Shown here one piece after another: positions 33,663 through 42,750 of a DNA stretch of 64,000 nucleotides. The stretch is taken from positions 67,001-131,000 of the forward strand of contig CAKORR010000002.1 in the NCBI GenBank assembly GCA_934101595.1, read 5' to 3'. Origin of the DNA: an uncultured Bacilli bacterium (lineage in GTDB: Bacteria; Bacillota_I; Bacilli_A; RF39; UBA660). Under the pieces are notes generated by a model, which saw nothing but the letters and a program-made list of their open reading frames with translations, searched no databases and was not told where the DNA came from. Each line of letters starts with the position of its first letter. Within the stretch, counting starts at the first letter, position 1. The translations under genes were made by a program, and so were the position numbers.

Positions 33663-34496
33663 GTGAAAAAAGTTTACCTAAATAAATTAAAAAAAGCATC
33701 AAATATTTTATTTAAAGATTATTTTATTATAACAAATCAGCGTAATTATTTTGAAACTTACAACTCATTATATTATAGTTCATTATTTTATGACAATGAT
33801 ACTTTGGTGTGTGGCTTTTTGGTTTCTGATAATTATGCTAATAATGAACTAAAGGCAAAATTTAAAAATGAAAAGCCAATATATATAAATATATATATTA
33901 ATTCATTATATATGACACGTAGTTTGATTAAAAATATCATAAGAACAATAAAGATATATGCTTTAAAGAATAATTATTCAACGGGTGTCCTAGTTTTTGG
34001 TAATAATGATGAATATATAGCCAATTATTTAGGTGAAGAGTATAATTATAATGAAATCGATGATAATCTATCATATACTTCATTTCCAATTGTAAAGTGG
34101 GTTGAAAAATCATGCGGGTGCGTGGTCGTTAACGATGATAGAGTTCTTTTAATTAGGCAAAATGATAACTCCATTGGATTTCCTAAGGGACATATGGAAA
34201 TTGGTGAGACCGAGATTGAAACTGCAATAAGAGAAACACGGGAGGAAACTGGCCTAGATGTAAATATAATTAGTACAAAAAAGTATAAAATAAAGTATTA
34301 TGTTGATGAAATAATTTTAAAAGAAGTGACATATTTTTTAGCAAAGCCAGTAAATCCTAATTCAAAAATTATAGTTCAAAAATCTGAATTAATTGATGTT
34401 AACTGGTTTTTAAAAGACGATGTTGGTAACCTTCTTACTTATGAACAGTTACGTATGTTATGGGAAGATATTTTTTTAGACTTGACAAATATTTAA
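33663..34496 (+). CDS. Nudix hydrolase with an extra N-terminal domain
   Basis: A 277-residue protein. The C-terminal half (from about residue 140) is a Nudix domain with the full box GHMEIGETEIETAIRETREE split as GHMEIGE and RETREETGL; the glutamates that bind Mg2+ are intact. The N-terminal half (about 1-135) is rich in Tyr and Asn, has no recognised family and could be a substrate-sensing domain. A GTG start has GGTGAG at 6 bases. Substrate cannot be told; Nudix enzymes cleave nucleoside diphosphate derivatives. Confidence 0.85.
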   Translation: MKKVYLNKLKKASNILFKDYFIITNQRNYFETYNSLYYSSLFYDNDTLVCGFLVSDNYANNELKAKFKNEKPIYINIYINSLYMTRSLIKNIIRTIKIYALKNNYSTGVLVFGNNDEYIANYLGEEYNYNEIDDNLSYTSFPIVKWVEKSCGCVVVNDDRVLLIRQNDNSIGFPKGHMEIGETEIETAIRETREETGLDVNIISTKKYKIKYYVDEIILKEVTYFLAKPVNPNSKIIVQKSELIDVNWFLKDDVGNLLTYEQLRMLWEDIFLDLTNI

Positions 34497-34538
34497 TTAT
34501 GAACTAATGTAGATTTTATTAAAGGAGAGTTTACATTT

Positions 34539-35561
34539 ATGAACGACTTAATAAAAGAAAAGCTTGATAAATTTAGTAGTGAAATCGAAGTAAACAAAAG
34601 AAAAATAGAATCTTTAAATTTAAGGTTAGAAGAATTAAAGGAGCAACGAGTTGGTGGCAATATAAAAAATATAGTTATCAAGGCCTTCACATTATATATT
34701 GGCTTTCTATTATTAGCTATGTGCTTTCCTATTGCGTCATTAAGTGGTTTAGCATATTCGGCAATTTTAATGTCTTTATCATTTGCTTTAGCACATGGCT
34801 TTAATAATTTTAAAAATAGGGATAAAGTAAAAAATCCAAACAGTGACTTGGATGAAATTAATTGCTTAATTAGTAAGGCACAGCTTAAAAATAGAAATAA
34901 ATCGCTAGATAAAGCAATTAAACTGATTTATAAAAGAATACTTGTTAAAGATAATGGTAAAACAAGAGATGGCGGTAATATATCTTTTAAAAATAATGAT
35001 AATTCAATGAATAACGAGAATGATCTAAATATTCAGATTGATTTTCTTAATGCTTTATCAGCTAAGCAAGTATTTTTTGAGCTTGATGATGAAATAAAAA
35101 AGAATTGTAACAAAAGTATAAAACTGGATAATGTTATTATAATTGCATTTATGACTCTTGCCATGTTCATTTTGCCGTTTATTACTTTAAACTCAATGCA
35201 TGCATTTACTGGTTTATCAAAATTAATTACGATACTTATTCCTTTGATTACTTCAGGAATTTATACCCGTCAGCAAAAAAGAAGCAGTGAAAAAGCCAGA
35301 AAAATTTGTGATAATTATTTTAATGCCTTAAAATTGCCAGATTCCATAAAAGAAGAGCTAACTAGAAACAAATGTGAATATTTAATAGAAAAACAAGTTG
35401 AAAATGTTGCTCTATGTGAAAATAGATTGTTGGAACAAGAGATTAAGGAACATGAAATTTCGAGTGATGTAATTGTACCTTTAAAAAATATTAGAGATTT
35501 TCAATCCTCAAATAAAGTTGTTAAAGAAGATGATATGAGCCGTAAAAGAATATTAAAATAG
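34539..35561 (+). CDS. Hypothetical membrane protein with coiled coil
   Basis: A 340-residue protein not recognised. An N-terminal coiled coil (1-38), two membrane segments at about 44-90, a hydrophilic Asn/Lys-rich loop, two more membrane segments at about 196-243, and a charged C-terminus. Its ribosome-binding site GGAG is 11 bases from the ATG, which is long. It follows the Nudix gene and precedes decayed genes, so it belongs to the accessory region. Confidence 0.6.
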   Translation: MNDLIKEKLDKFSSEIEVNKRKIESLNLRLEELKEQRVGGNIKNIVIKAFTLYIGFLLLAMCFPIASLSGLAYSAILMSLSFALAHGFNNFKNRDKVKNPNSDLDEINCLISKAQLKNRNKSLDKAIKLIYKRILVKDNGKTRDGGNISFKNNDNSMNNENDLNIQIDFLNALSAKQVFFELDDEIKKNCNKSIKLDNVIIIAFMTLAMFILPFITLNSMHAFTGLSKLITILIPLITSGIYTRQQKRSSEKARKICDNYFNALKLPDSIKEELTRNKCEYLIEKQVENVALCENRLLEQEIKEHEISSDVIVPLKNIRDFQSSNKVVKEDDMSRKRILK

Positions 35562-35615
35562 TTAAAAGCTTTTCATAATAATAGACTAAAATCATATGGT
35601 TTTAGTGGAGGTATT

Positions 35616-35936
35616 ATGGTAAACATTTTAAATAATATATAACTGTAGACGCCTTAGTAGTTACGATGATAGACGGCTTAAAAATTACCAAAACTGCAGA
35701 TAAAATGGTTTGGCTGTGAGCTTGCTTACTTATACAATAGTAGTACAAAACGATTCGAATACTGTGTATACGGATACTTTTAGATCCATAACTTGCATCA
35801 TTTGTTTTATATTAATTCTGAAAAAGCCGATACTTCTAATCATAGTTTTGATTCGCCAACTAAAACTTTGAAAATTAATTTGGATAATAGAGCACCCTCA
35901 TCAATGGTAACAAGCGTTTTTATAACAGAAATATAA
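35616..35936 (+). pseudogene. Decayed DUF11-type surface repeat protein
   Basis: With a good ribosome-binding site (GGAGG) and ATG 35616, the sequence encodes MVNILNN, then frames change repeatedly. Pieces are clear: TVDALVVTMIDGLKITKTAD, LTYTIVVQNDSNTVYTDTF, INSEKADTSNHSFDSPTK and TLKINLDNRAPSSMVT, ending FITEI. This order and wording is that of a single DUF11/isopeptide-type repeat protein seen in gut Firmicutes. At least a stop and several small frameshifts separate the pieces, so it is dead. Confidence 0.75.
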
Positions 35937-35972
35937 ACAAACATTATTGTTCGTCCCCTTATTGGAGATGGT

Positions 35973-36001
35973 AAAATCAAGTTATTAAAAACTTGATTTT
36001 T
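35973..36001. terminator. Terminator between two converging pseudogenes
   Basis: AATCAAGTT (35975-35983), 6-base loop, AACTTGATT (35990-35998), flanked by As and Ts, serving either direction. Confidence 0.7.
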
Positions 36002-36634
36002 CTATTCTATAGACCACGTTATTGTGGTGCGATAATTTTTTTCATCAATTACTTTATCACCATTTTTATGAATAACTTCATTTTCTTCTTTAAATACTAT
36101 TGAATCACTAATATCAAATTCGTTTCTTTTTGCACTACTGTCTTTTATCGCTGCATATAAATTCCACGTTTTGCTGTTAATTCTTGAATCACGAACTACA
36201 AATTTAAAAGGTTCTTTTTTAGGACACAAAAGAGGGCTAAAATTTATAGGATTCATTTCAAATGTTACTAAAGAAGTGGCATTTTCTTTTATTGTAAATA
36301 TTAGTTTGTCGGTACCATAAATAAACTTTCAGTAAACGCTTGCAAAATTAATAGTAGAATTAGCATTTACCATTAAAGATGGATCGTTATTCCTAAACCA
36401 AAAGGCTGAATTACTTTTCGAATTATGAATTATAGAAGTATTTCTTCCTAAGATTATCTTGTTACACTCACACACTTCGTTTCCCACAGTTAGACTTGTA
36501 TCTATTATAGTAATTTTAAAATCAATAATACTTGTTATACCTGTCGGATGAAAGCTCAGCTGTGGGCCTTCATATGAAGATAACATTTAATTTACTAAAA
36601 TATTACTTTAGTATCATTTATAATTTCCATGAAA
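36002..36634 (-). pseudogene. Decayed surface/appendage-like protein gene
   Basis: On the minus strand an ATG near 36634 with GGTGAT upstream begins MEIINDTKVIF and then meets a stop. A frame from 36586 encodes SSYEGPQLSFHPTG, NEVCECNKIILGRN and NANSTINFASVY, meets TGA at 36331-36329, and continues in the same frame through IYGTDKLIFTIKENATS to KNYRTTITWSIE. One early disruption and one in-frame nonsense codon, probably a former TGG, explain it. The Asn/Thr-rich, repetitive style suggests a secreted beta-rich protein; family not recognised. Confidence 0.6.
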
Positions 36635-36745
36635 TCACCTTATAATAAATTATATGCAAAGAAATAAGTTGTTAACTTGATCACACTAGAGATTATTTAG
36701 TAGCAAAGGACTTTTTAAATACATATTATACAACAGGTGATTAAT

Positions 36746-37072
36746 ATGAATGATAGAGCTAATAAAAAAGTAATCGTTGATGCTGGACATGGAGGTAATG
36801 ACGGGGGAGCTAGTGGAAATAATATTTTGGAAAAAGATTATACTTTAAAAATTAGTAAATACATTTCTAATAGATTAAATCAATTAGGTATTCCTAATGA
36901 ATTGACGAGAAATTCCGATGAGACATTGGATCAAAACGCAAGAATTAAAAGAATCAAGAATTTAACCAATTTGGATAAAGATGTTATAATTGTATCTAAC
37001 CACTTAAATGCGGGAGGTGGCGATAATCATTGTGTAACAAATAAATGTATAACAATTAAAGCCAAAATATAG
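36746..37072 (+). pseudogene. LysM amidase gene, 5' part interrupted by the mobile element
   Basis: The N-terminal third of an Amidase_3 N-acetylmuramoyl-L-alanine amidase: VIVDAGHGGNDGGASG (first zinc His), LEKDYTL (zinc Glu) and IVSNHLNAGGG (second His). At 37016-37020 the frame enters the mobile element and ends after 17 foreign residues at 37072. The catalytic Glu and the LysM repeats are on the far side of the element, at 46527. The ATG 36746 has AGGTGA at 5 bases. A CATATTATA sequence at 36722 resembles a mother-cell sigma -10 but is not decisive. Confidence 0.9.
36999..37038 (+). other. Left attachment junction of the 9.5-kb element
   Basis: Chromosomal amidase sequence up to AGGTGG (37015-37020) joins element sequence. 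The element half-site 37019-37038 ends in GTGTAAC and is the imperfect reverse complement of 46506-46525 at the other end. Confidence 0.8.
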
Positions 37073-37091
37073 AAAGAAATGAGGAAATGTT

Positions 37092-37442
37092 ATGAACATT
37101 AGTTACACTAAAATTGGTAATTATTTATTACCAGATTTAAAATTAGAAGATAAAGAAAGATTTAATGTAGGAAAATATGGATTATTAAGATTAAATTATA
37201 TTAAGAAATATAAATTAGGATTATATTTTGATTTACTTGCTAGTGATAAATTAAATGAATATCTTCATAATATCGATACTATTGTTATGGAGAAAGTGCA
37301 GAAGTTAATCAAAGAACTCACTGAAAAAGAAAATATTACTGAAGAATTAAAAAGTAGTAATCAAATGTTATGGATAAGTAAAATGAATAATATAAAAAAT
37401 ATAGCAAACGAAATAATTTTAAAGGAATATATCTATGTGTGA
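37092..37442 (+). CDS. TnpV-family transposon-encoded protein
   Basis: A 116-residue protein close to TnpV of Firmicutes transposons such as Tn4451-like elements: ISYTKIGNYLLPDL, GKYGLLRLNYIKKYKLGLY, then a helical tail ending NQMLWISKMNNIKNIANE. The role of TnpV is unknown, but it travels with large serine recombinases. GAGGAA precedes the ATG. The next gene overlaps it by 8 bases. Confidence 0.85.
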   Translation: MNISYTKIGNYLLPDLKLEDKERFNVGKYGLLRLNYIKKYKLGLYFDLLASDKLNEYLHNIDTIVMEKVQKLIKELTEKENITEELKSSNQMLWISKMNNIKNIANEIILKEYIYV

Positions 37443-37734
37443 TATAACTAATAAAAAATTTGAAGAAATATATTTACCATTCTATAATAATATTAATAAT
37501 TACTTAAATAATTATGTTATACCTGATTTAGTAGCATTCTATTTAGCAAATGGATATAGCAGACATTGTTTATCAGAATGTAATTTAATAAATCATATTA
37601 ACTCTGCAATAGATATATTTAATTGTAGATGCGATATTAATAAACTTATATCTAAGATAAAAGAAATATTAAAAATAAAATATAATTTAGTAATAGTAAA
37701 AAATAATCCAATGATATTAAAGAAATATTATTGA
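37435..37734 (+). CDS. Hypothetical mobile-element protein
   Basis: A 99-residue helical protein of unknown function, translated from an ATG inside the TnpV-like gene. It is rich in Asn, Ile and Tyr and has three cysteines; no domain is recognised. Its place behind TnpV suggests it belongs to the element's core. Confidence 0.6.
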   Translation: MCDITNKKFEEIYLPFYNNINNYLNNYVIPDLVAFYLANGYSRHCLSECNLINHINSAIDIFNCRCDINKLISKIKEILKIKYNLVIVKNNPMILKKYY

Positions 37735-37741
37735 AAAGTAG

Positions 37742-37775
37742 AACTCTGTCAGATAAAAATGATAGAGTTTTTTTA
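37742..37775 (+). terminator. Terminator after the TnpV pair
   Basis: AACTCTGTCA (37742-37751) pairs with TGATAGAGTT (37760-37769) with one G-T pair, followed by seven Ts. Confidence 0.8.
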
Positions 37776-37889
37776 TTGAAACTAATTAGTTTGGGAGTAG
37801 ATTTATTGTCTAGCCAGCACTGAATTTGTACTCCCATACGAAATTCTCTTGTGGGATTATTCCCAAGCCATTGATTAATTTTGTAAATA

Positions 37890-37923
37890 GTGATATCATA
37901 ATATCAAGATATAATGATATCAT
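37890..37923 (+). promoter_or_regulatory. Operator/promoter of the ribbon-helix-helix-RM operon
   Basis: The palindrome TGATATCA occurs twice, at 37891-37898 and 37915-37922, 24 bases apart, overlapping a TATAAT box at 37910-37915. Paired palindromes over the -10 just before a small DNA-binding protein gene suggest autoregulation. Confidence 0.6.
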
Positions 37924-37940
37924 AAATAAAGAGGGATAAT

Positions 37941-38111
37941 ATGGAAAAAAAGAAAGAAGAAAGAGTTCCAATACCTTTGAGAATGTCTAACGACTTGTAT
38001 AAAAAGATTAGAAATATAGTTAACAATAAAAAGGATAAAGAACGAGGCTATAGTATTAACAAATTTGTTATTGAAGCTATTGAAGATAAAATGAAAAAGG
38101 AGAATAAGTAG
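37941..38111 (+). CDS. Small ribbon-helix-helix-like regulator
   Basis: A 56-residue basic protein with the pattern of an Arc/CopG-type ribbon-helix-helix: a strand RVPIPLRMSNDLYKKI and then YSINKFVIEAIEDKM as the second helix. GAGGGA precedes the ATG. The restriction-modification gene begins one base after its stop, so it is likely the operon's repressor (a controller), using the paired TGATATCA sites. Too short to place in a named family. Confidence 0.65.
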   Translation: MEKKKEERVPIPLRMSNDLYKKIRNIVNNKKDKERGYSINKFVIEAIEDKMKKENK

Positions 38112-38112
38112 T

Positions 38113-40056
38113 ATGGCAAAAAAGGAAGTAAGAACTGATTTATGGGTTTATGATTTATTAAAAGATGCGGGGATATCTTTAGACGCACAGGGAAGTAATG
38201 TTAAGGAATTAGATGATGCATTAAAGACTGCATCAAAAAAAGGTACTGGGAATGTTGGATTTCCTGAATATTGTGGTGTTGTTAAAGATTTTATTCTTAT
38301 AATAGAAGATAAGGCAGATATAACAAAACACATAAAAATGAAAGAAGATATTATAAGTACTGATAAAAATGATATAATTGATTATGCAGTAAATGGTGCA
38401 CTTTTCTATGCACAACATATAGCAAAAAATACGAACTATAAAAAAATAATTGCTTTTGGTATTTCAGGCGATGAGAAGCGTCATAAAATAACTCCATTAT
38501 ATATTGATGACAGAGAATATTATAGAGTATTAGATGATGTAGAATCATTTATATCATTTAATGAAAATAATATTGATGAATATTATATTAGAGAAATTTT
38601 AAAAGAAAATACTGATATAGAAAAAGAAACTGCTGAAATTTTAAAAGATGCTGCAAAATTACATAAAGATTTAAGAAATTATGGTAATTTGGGTGATAAA
38701 GAAAAACCCTTAGTTGTTTCTGGAATCCTGTTAGCTTTAAATGAGATAGAATATAAGAATTTTTCAATAGAATCTTTAAATTGTGATGACACTAAGACAG
38801 ATGGTCAAAAAATTTATGAGGCGATAGAGTCAAATTTAAAGAGATGTAATGTTGCACCAGAAGTAAAAAGGGATAAAATACTAAGTCAATTTTTGATAAT
38901 TAAAGATACACCTATATTAAATGAAAAAAATAGACAGTTAGAAAAAACACCTTTGCGCTATTATACGGAATTCCTTTATGAAAAATTATTTAAAAGTATT
39001 AAGTATACTGATTCACCAGAGGATTTTTTAGGAAGATTTTATAGTGAATTTATGAGTTATAGTGGTGGTGATGGTCAAACACTTGGAATAGTTTTAACAC
39101 CAAAACATATTACACAATTATTTTGCGATTTGTTAAATTTAAAATCGGATGACGTAGTATTAGATCCATGCTGTGGTACAGCAGGATTCCTTATTGCAGC
39201 GATGCACAATATGATTCAAAGTGTGGTTTTAGATAAAAAATTAAAATCTAGAAAAGAAATTGATAATGATTCTGATATAAAACACATTAGAAAAGAACAA
39301 CTTCATGGTATAGAATTGCAACCGTATATGTTTACTATTGCTACTACTAATATGATTATAAGAGGAGATGGTAAGAGTAATTTAATACATGAAGACTTTC
39401 TGAGTCAAAGTGCACAAAAATTACAATTAAAGGGTGCTACTGTTGGTATGATGAATCCCCCATATTCACAAGGGTCAAAAGAAAATCCTAATTTATATGA
39501 ATTATGCTTTGTTGAACATCTACTTGATTCATTAACAAAAGGTGGCAGATGTGCTGTAATTATTCCACAATCATCAATGAATGGTAAAACAAATGAAGAA
39601 AAAAATATAAAAGAGAATATTTTGTTACACCATACATTAGAAGGAGTAATAACTTTAAATAAAGATACATTTTATGGCGTCGGAGTAATGCCATGCATTG
39701 CAATATTTACAGCTGGTGAACCACATTCAAAAGATAAAATATCTAAATTTATTAATTTTGAAAATGATGGATATAAAGTTTCTCCTCACATTGGACTAAT
39801 AGAAACTGAATCTGCAAAAGATAAAAAACAGCATTTGTTAGATGTTTGGTTTGACAAAATTGATTCAGAAACAAAATTTTGTGTAAAAACAAAGGTAGAG
39901 TCATCTGACGAATGGCTTCATTCATTTTATTATTTTAATGATGAACTTCCCACAGAACAAGAAATTGAAAATACAGTTGCTGATTATTTAACATTTGAAT
40001 TTGATATGATAGCTCATAACAGGGATTATTTATTTAAGGGTGATTCAAATGAATAA
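38113..40056 (+). CDS. BcgI-like type IIB restriction/methylation subunit
   Basis: A 647-residue fusion of nuclease and adenine methyltransferase. The N-terminus (about 1-180) resembles an HsdR_N nuclease, with PE at 51-52 and IIEDK at 63-67 as a PD-(E)xK type site. The remainder is a type I/IIB M domain with motif I DPCCGTAGFL near 352 and NPPY near 446. Size and domain order match BcgIA (a 637-residue RM protein), and a separate two-target-domain specificity gene follows, as in BcgI. There is no ATP-helicase HsdR gene. Such systems cut on both sides of a bipartite site. Confidence 0.85.
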   Translation: MAKKEVRTDLWVYDLLKDAGISLDAQGSNVKELDDALKTASKKGTGNVGFPEYCGVVKDFILIIEDKADITKHIKMKEDIISTDKNDIIDYAVNGALFYAQHIAKNTNYKKIIAFGISGDEKRHKITPLYIDDREYYRVLDDVESFISFNENNIDEYYIREILKENTDIEKETAEILKDAAKLHKDLRNYGNLGDKEKPLVVSGILLALNEIEYKNFSIESLNCDDTKTDGQKIYEAIESNLKRCNVAPEVKRDKILSQFLIIKDTPILNEKNRQLEKTPLRYYTEFLYEKLFKSIKYTDSPEDFLGRFYSEFMSYSGGDGQTLGIVLTPKHITQLFCDLLNLKSDDVVLDPCCGTAGFLIAAMHNMIQSVVLDKKLKSRKEIDNDSDIKHIRKEQLHGIELQPYMFTIATTNMIIRGDGKSNLIHEDFLSQSAQKLQLKGATVGMMNPPYSQGSKENPNLYELCFVEHLLDSLTKGGRCAVIIPQSSMNGKTNEEKNIKENILLHHTLEGVITLNKDTFYGVGVMPCIAIFTAGEPHSKDKISKFINFENDGYKVSPHIGLIETESAKDKKQHLLDVWFDKIDSETKFCVKTKVESSDEWLHSFYYFNDELPTEQEIENTVADYLTFEFDMIAHNRDYLFKGDSNE

Positions 40057-41140
40057 TAGAAAATGGAAAGAATTTGATTTTATAGAAATTTTTGATATAA
40101 ATGGTGGATTTTATAATAAAAAGCCAGAAAATAAAGAGAATGGTACTATTCCATTTATTGGTGCCACTGACTCAAATAATGGAATAACTGAATTTTATTC
40201 ATATGAAACAATAGAAAAAAGTTCTAAAACAGGTGATAATAACAATACGGATATATCAAACAAATTATTTAAAGGAAATTGTATTTGTGTAACAAATAAT
40301 GGATCTGTAGGATATGCTTATTATCAGCCAACGTCATTTACTTGTAGTCATGATGTTAATCCATTATATTTAAAAAATTATAAATTGAATAGAAAACTGG
40401 CAATGTTTCTTATTTCTGCTATTGAAAAACAGAGGGTATGTTTTGAATATTCACGTAAGTGGCGACCTAAAAGGATGAGAAAATCTAAAATTCTTCTTCC
40501 GGTTGATGAAAATGAAAATCCTGATTATAAATATATGACAGATGTTATAGTTGAGTTAACTAAAAAAGATATTAATAATTATATCGATTATTGCAAATCT
40601 GAATTGGGTAAAATACGAAATGAGAAAATAGAAAAATATGAATCGTTAACTTGGGAAGAATTTAAGATATCTGATTTATTTGATGTTGTTATTGGTAAAA
40701 ATGTTGATGGTAATAAGATAGATAAATATTCTGGTAGTATGCCATATATAACAAGACGTGAATCGTATAATGGTTTGGATGGATTTATAAATTACAATTC
40801 TATTTATTTAAACAACATTTATCCCGTGATTACAATTGGCAATGAAACTGCAAAACCTTTTGTTCAAGTATATCCCTTTTATACAGGTACAAAAGTAAAT
40901 ATAATGATTCCAAAATTTAAATCAAATAAATACATATTGTTATTTATCTGTAGAAGTTTAGAAATGCATAGAGAAAAATATTCATATTCTTATACAATTA
41001 ACTCGACAAGATTAAAAGAGCAGACAATTTTACTGCCAGTTAATAATGATGGTTGTCCAGATTATAAATATATGGAACAATATATAAAAAATGTTATGTA
41101 TAAACAATATAATAAATATTTAGAATTTTTAGGTAATTAA
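40049..41140 (+). CDS. Type I/IIB restriction specificity subunit
   Basis: A 363-residue DNA-specificity protein with two target-recognition domains: the first around GTIPFIGATDSNNGI (about 30-110), the second around GSMPYITRRESYNGLDGFI (about 225-330), each followed by a helical spacer (LTKKDINNYIDYCKSEL and the C-terminal helix). Repeated phrases KSKILLPVDENENPDYKYM and EQTILLPVNNDGCPDYKYM show the internal duplication. It starts at ATG 40049, overlapping the stop of the RM gene, with AAGGGTG upstream. Confidence 0.9.
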   Translation: MNNRKWKEFDFIEIFDINGGFYNKKPENKENGTIPFIGATDSNNGITEFYSYETIEKSSKTGDNNNTDISNKLFKGNCICVTNNGSVGYAYYQPTSFTCSHDVNPLYLKNYKLNRKLAMFLISAIEKQRVCFEYSRKWRPKRMRKSKILLPVDENENPDYKYMTDVIVELTKKDINNYIDYCKSELGKIRNEKIEKYESLTWEEFKISDLFDVVIGKNVDGNKIDKYSGSMPYITRRESYNGLDGFINYNSIYLNNIYPVITIGNETAKPFVQVYPFYTGTKVNIMIPKFKSNKYILLFICRSLEMHREKYSYSYTINSTRLKEQTILLPVNNDGCPDYKYMEQYIKNVMYKQYNKYLEFLGN

Positions 41141-41272
41141 GTAAAAAATTATAATTTAGCAATATAAACTTTAGAGTGCTATTGCGTTAATTGCATTTTT
41201 ATGATAATATGCAATTATACGGAAGTAATAGTACCTGAGTTTATCTTGGTAATGATGCAATATAAAAAATGA

Positions 41273-41306
41273 AAAAGCATTTGTTTCGAGATAAACAAAT
41301 GCTTTT
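41273..41306 (+). terminator. Terminator after the restriction-modification operon
   Basis: A 14-bp perfect stem, AAAAGCATTTGTTT (41273-41286) and AAACAAATGCTTTT (41293-41306), with a 6-base loop. The rest of 41141-41527 holds another weak hairpin near 41190-41220 and a doubtful 62-codon frame (41319-41507), nothing more. Confidence 0.8.
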
Positions 41307-41527
41307 ACTTTTGTATAAGTGGTTGCAGCCACCATACTAAATGAAAATCAAAGACTAACAAACAAAATGTTAGAAAATGAAAAATTACAGGAGAATATGA
41401 ATTTAAATACATCCGTGACTTTCGTCATTCCTGCTATTATTAGCATAGCAGAAAAAAAAGACAAAATCAAGTTATTAATCGTAAAAAATTCTATTATTCA
41501 AGTTTAAATGAAAAGGAGGTAAAATAT

Positions 41528-41605
41528 ATGGCAAAGAAAAAATGTAACAAATCAGTTCATGTTAAGGCTCATAATAGATGTAGACCTGGTACACATAAAA
41601 AGTAG
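41528..41605 (+). CDS. Very small basic protein (25 aa)
   Basis: AGGAGG at 41514-41519, 8 bases before ATG 41528, is among the best ribosome-binding sites in the element, and the frame encodes MAKKKCNKSVHVKAHNRCRP then GTHKK. Two cysteines and three histidines in 25 residues could bind a metal or nucleic acid. It is too short for any family call; the translation signal is what supports it. Confidence 0.45.
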   Translation: MAKKKCNKSVHVKAHNRCRPGTHKK

Positions 41606-41661
41606 AAAATAATTAATCTAAGTATGGTGGATGCTCCAAAAATAATAAATGGAGGATAAAT

Positions 41662-42558
41662 ATGATTATAAGTAAAAAAAGAATAATATCGTTAGACTTT
41701 TTAGATAAGTATAAAAATGATAATATAAAAATAGGCATTCATGTTACAGATAAGGAATATGAAAAGCTAGGCATAAAAGAATTTGTAGAAGGAACTGCCA
41801 TACAACCATCTCCAGAATTTGGTATTAATTGTAATAGAAATTCAAATGGTTATTCTTTTCCGGATAAAACAAAACCTAAAGAAGATAAGGTAATAAATAC
41901 CATTTATTGGACTTGGCAAGATTGGGGTGGAAATGAGCATGGAGATTTCTTTGATATATCGAGAAAAGTATATCCTAGAGTTGAAGTTCCAGCAAGTAAT
42001 ATAGAATTTTTATTAACAAAAAATAATTCTGGTGAATCTTTTATATTAGCAAATGTAGATTCAAAGACAGATAAAGAAATAATAAAGCAAACTATTAATA
42101 TGTTTTTGGAAATATTTGGCTTTTGTGAAATATTTAGCGAAGATTTAGATTTAATTGATATACACAATAAAATAAAAAGATGTAATTGGGAATTATTGCC
42201 GCCAGGTGTTAGGACTTTAGTTTTAACAAATATTAATAAGAAAAATGAAAATAAAAAGAAAAAAAGACCTGATTATAACCAGTTAAGGTTAGATACTTTA
42301 AATTCTTATAAGCCATCTGAGATATTCGTTGGCTCTGGTGGATTTACTGGTTATTATGCATTTGTTTTCAAAAATACTTGTTTTTTAGAAAATGGTTACT
42401 ATGGAAATGCAACTTATGTTGTTCCAAAGGATAAATGGAAAGAACTATCTCAATTATCTAAACAAGAAGTGTTATCGACACCATATGTTATTGATAAAGT
42501 TAATCATACAAGTGAATGGTTTGATAAAATTGATATACTAATGAATAAACATGAATAA
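41662..42558 (+). CDS. Unrecognised protein in the RM element, possible defence gene
   Basis: A 298-residue soluble protein. Visible segments are a N-terminal DFLDKYKN, IYWTWQDWGGNEHGDFFDIS in the middle, and a C-terminal block with VGSGGFTGYYAFVF, GYYGNATYVV, and SEWFDKID. I recall the C-terminal type in proteins near restriction systems but cannot name a family. AGGAGGATAA precedes the ATG. Location behind a BcgI-like system in a mobile element suggests defence; this is inference only. Confidence 0.5.
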   Translation: MIISKKRIISLDFLDKYKNDNIKIGIHVTDKEYEKLGIKEFVEGTAIQPSPEFGINCNRNSNGYSFPDKTKPKEDKVINTIYWTWQDWGGNEHGDFFDISRKVYPRVEVPASNIEFLLTKNNSGESFILANVDSKTDKEIIKQTINMFLEIFGFCEIFSEDLDLIDIHNKIKRCNWELLPPGVRTLVLTNINKKNENKKKKRPDYNQLRLDTLNSYKPSEIFVGSGGFTGYYAFVFKNTCFLENGYYGNATYVVPKDKWKELSQLSKQEVLSTPYVIDKVNHTSEWFDKIDILMNKHE

Positions 42559-42607
42559 TAGCGAATTGTTGTCGAATATTGTCGAACAATTACATATTGA
42601 AAATGCA

Positions 42608-42617
42608 ATAATTAGTG
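42608..42617 (+). promoter_or_regulatory. Possible promoter of the structured leader
   Basis: A TGTTATAAT extended -10-like box upstream of the long hairpin at 42751. The interval 42559-42912 otherwise holds that hairpin and a small leader frame. Confidence 0.4.
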
Positions 42618-42750
42618 TTATAATTATGATAGTCATACGGGAATGTGACTATTACATATAAACATATATAAATATAAAATAGTAAATATTAAAAAGAAAT
42701 TAGAAAGCTTTATTATACATAAAAGATAATGTATGATAATTAATCAGTGA

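Noticed and set aside
36002..36586. In-frame TGA as possible Trp codon (code 4)
   Set aside because: Many genes in the window, such as recF, end in TGA and all use TGG for Trp, so the standard code applies and the stop in the surface gene is a nonsense mutation.
41319..41507. 62-codon frame starting GTG after the restriction-modification terminator
   Set aside because: No ribosome-binding site, starts right after a stop, and its composition is ordinary for AT-rich noncoding DNA.
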